Shown piece after piece: positions 6,333-7,332 of a stretch of DNA of 7,332 bases (its first letter is position 1; every line of letters starts with the position of its first letter). Origin of the DNA: Pseudomonadota bacterium (lineage in GTDB: Bacteria; Pseudomonadota; Gammaproteobacteria; JAKAQQ01); assembly GCA_021852325.1 (NCBI GenBank), contig JAJZNM010000069.1, forward strand, positions 1 to 7,332, read 5' to 3'. Made by a program: the position numbers and the translations under genes. The notes under the pieces were generated by a model. That model searched no databases, was not told where the DNA came from, and saw only the letters and a program-made list of their open reading frames with translations.

Positions 6333-6944
6333 ATGCCAAACCGCAAAGCTCCCCGCCCCCGGGTCGGCAAGCGGCCCCAACGCAAGCCGCCGCGCAGAGG
6401 CGGCCAAGCGAGTTTCCGCCCCTGGGGCTATGTGAGCCTCGTGTTGGCGTTTGTGGTCGTGGTGATCCTCGTCATCCCTGTGATCCGGCATTCCATCCGG
6501 ACCGCCGATCGTCTGGAACAGCGGGGCCATCCTGCGCTTCCAAAGACCCCCCAACCGAAACCCCCCACTCCGGCCCAGCGCCAGGCGGAAAAGACCTTCA
6601 GTTTCTATCAGCTCCTGACCCAGCCCCACTTCGAAATCAGCCATCCCGACCAGGTCAAGAATGCGCGTACCGATTACGGTCATCATCCCGTCCGGCAGCC
6701 GGGGCAGTACCTGATCCAGGTCGGATCGTTCCGCCACAAGGCGCGGGCCAGCCGTCTGCGAGCACAGCTGGCGTTATGGGGGATCGTGGCACAAATCAGA
6801 TCCGCGCGGGTCCCCGACGGGGCCATCTGGAACCGGGTCGAGATCGGTCCGATCAACCACCTCCGTGAACTCAACACGGTCCGCACCGCATTGGCCCGCC
6901 ATCATGTGGCCACCCTCCTCATCCAGCTCAAGCACCCATCCTGA
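6333..6944 (+). CDS. SPOR-domain cell division protein, FtsN-like
   Basis: This 203-residue single-pass inner-membrane protein probably acts at the septum. The N-terminal 30 residues are cytoplasmic and very basic (RKAPRPRVGKRPQRKPPRR). One transmembrane helix covers about residues 32-51 (GYVSLVLAFVVVVILVIPVI). A Pro/Lys linker follows (70-83), then a short FYQLLTQPHFEI segment like the FYxxLP motif of this family. A C-terminal SPOR domain (about 125-199) starts QYLIQVGSF; its family binds denuded peptidoglycan glycan at the division site. It keeps the usual pattern of SPOR: helix KARASRLRAQLALWG, strand AQI, WNRVEIGP and a final helix. ATG abuts the argS TAA with no spacer and no clear binding site, so translation is probably coupled to argS. 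In Pseudomonas and relatives the same position after argS holds a SPOR protein followed by hslVU. Because family members differ in the FtsN-specific region, the symbol ftsN is not assigned firmly. Confidence 0.88.
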   Translation: MPNRKAPRPRVGKRPQRKPPRRGGQASFRPWGYVSLVLAFVVVVILVIPVIRHSIRTADRLEQRGHPALPKTPQPKPPTPAQRQAEKTFSFYQLLTQPHFEISHPDQVKNARTDYGHHPVRQPGQYLIQVGSFRHKARASRLRAQLALWGIVAQIRSARVPDGAIWNRVEIGPINHLRELNTVRTALARHHVATLLIQLKHPS

Positions 6945-6950
6945 ACACAC

Positions 6951-6967
6951 GCTCGCAAGTGGCGAGC
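6951..6967 (+). terminator. GC-rich hairpin directly after the SPOR gene
   Basis: GCTCGC (6951-6956) and GCGAGC (6962-6967) form a perfect 6-base stem with a 5-base AAGTG loop, starting six bases after the TGA. There is no T-run afterwards, so it is a weak or Rho-assisted terminator or an mRNA-end stabiliser at best. Confidence 0.35.
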
Positions 6968-7110
6968 CCGGCCGTACATCCGTGATCTGCCGGATCTCGA
7001 AAACCGGACTCAAGGGAAATACATGCCGGTCACCTCTCGATGATCCTTGGATCCGATTCCAGATCACGGCCCGAGACCGGATCCATCCTCGTCTGGTGCG
7101 AGCCGAGAAC

Positions 7111-7143
7111 CGGGCTTGAGGGGACGGCTTGTCCCCCAGCCCG
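7111..7143 (+). terminator. Strong two-part hairpin, possible operon terminator
   Basis: The inner stem is GGGGAC (7120-7125) paired with GTCCCC (7131-7136) around a GGCTT loop. The outer stem is CGGGCT (7111-7116) with AGCCCG (7138-7143), leaving a 3-base/1-base internal loop. All 12 pairs are Watson-Crick. The next bases are TCTGATTT, a poor T-tract. A second AGCCCG at 7153-7158 could compete for CGGGCT, so two alternative folds exist. It lies 167 bases after the SPOR stop, so it could be a late terminator for the priA-argS-SPOR transcript or a structured RNA element. Confidence 0.4.
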
Positions 7144-7310
7144 TCTGATTTGAGCCCGTATCACTTCCCGGACCGCGCCGAGCGTGGCCCCTACGCAGCA
7201 CCCGGCCGGTGCCGTATCCTTCAGCCGGTGCTCTCCCAGCCACCGATTTCCCGCATCATGCATCCGCAATCACGAGCCTGAGTACCCAAGGGCATGGACT
7301 CATACACCCG

Positions 7311-7332
7311 CTTGACAAAACCCAGGGGGGGG
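7311..7332 (+). promoter_or_regulatory. Heat-shock-like -35 element at the right edge (possible hslV promoter)
   Basis: CTTGACA (7311-7317) matches the sigma-32 -35 consensus CTTGAAA at six of seven positions and contains a perfect sigma-70 TTGACA. The following 15 bases (AAACCCA, then G8) fill the usual 13-17-base spacer, so any -10 would lie just beyond the window. hslV-hslU, a classic heat-shock operon, commonly follows a SPOR gene after argS in Gammaproteobacteria, which makes this the expected place for its promoter. The downstream gene is not visible, so this remains an inference. Confidence 0.4.

Larger units (their letters stand above)
6945..7332. other. 388-base gene-poor region after the SPOR gene
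   Basis: No convincing coding sequence is seen on either strand. The short open frames have no ribosome binding site, no recognisable domain and atypical composition. The region contains a hairpin right after the SPOR stop (6951-6967), a larger compound hairpin (7111-7143), and the imperfect direct repeat AACCGGRCTYRAGGG at 7002-7016 and 7108-7122 (12 of 15 identical). GATCCTTGGATC at 7042-7053 is an inverted repeat, and two GGATCC sites lie 30 bases apart. GCCGGTGC is present twice (7205-7212, 7224-7231), with a complementary GCACC at 7198-7202. The right edge has a promoter-like element. It may be an operon terminator plus the long leader of the next gene, or a small RNA locus. Confidence 0.5.

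Noticed and set aside
7190..7260. Minus-strand GGGAGAGCACCGGCTGAAGG resembling the start of a glycine riboswitch
   Set aside because: The downstream conserved parts of the aptamer (the CTCTCAGG and GGAC elements) are not present, and no gene follows on that strand.
7030..7269. 79-codon minus-strand frame in the 3' intergenic region
   Set aside because: It has no ribosome binding site or domain, crosses the palindromic hairpin region, and has composition unlike the genes here.

Overview
This window is high-GC bacterial chromosome (roughly 60-63% G+C, estimated by eye). It most likely comes from a gammaproteobacterium. The gene order priA - argS - SPOR-domain protein is the one known from Pseudomonas and many other Gammaproteobacteria, where hslV-hslU usually follow. 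No plasmid, phage, insertion sequence, CRISPR, tRNA or rRNA is visible. I cannot name the genus from sequence alone.

Layout. (1) 2-688, plus strand: the 3' half of pntB, the NADP(H)-binding beta subunit of proton-translocating transhydrogenase, cut by the window's left edge. (2) 689-800: a short convergent gap with small hairpins. (3) 801-2270, minus strand: a compact three-gene operon. It encodes an ECF-type sigma factor (GTG start at 2270), a single-pass membrane protein resembling DUF3619 (start overlaps the sigma stop as ATGA), and a secreted, extremely arginine-rich DUF3106-like protein (overlaps the membrane gene by 59 bases). (4) 2271-2331: a 61-base divergent promoter gap. (5) 2332-6944, plus strand: priA (replication restart helicase), argS (arginyl-tRNA synthetase) and an FtsN-like SPOR-domain cell-division protein, packed with almost no spacing. 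(6) 6945-7332: 388 bases without a convincing gene. It carries hairpins, short degenerate repeats and, at the very end, a heat-shock-like -35 element followed by a run of at least eight G, where the hslV promoter would be expected.

How the genes work together. pntB belongs to an energy/NADPH-balance operon lying to the left. The minus-strand operon has the architecture of an envelope-responsive regulatory unit: cytoplasmic sigma factor, candidate membrane anti-sigma, and exported basic protein. Its ligand, regulon and mechanism cannot be read from the sequence. The priA-argS-SPOR group is a housekeeping cluster for replication restart, translation and septation.

The most unusual item is the exported DUF3106-like protein. 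After its signal peptide it has five uninterrupted 18-residue repeats, and about 29% of the predicted mature protein is arginine, with only two acidic residues. Together with the sigma factor and the membrane protein it is the best candidate here for a poorly characterised system. The rest of the window is ordinary core genome. Secondary curiosities are a marked excess of the palindrome GGATCC (14 copies), an exact 18-base match between the priA upstream gap and the argS catalytic motif, and an ambiguous argS start.
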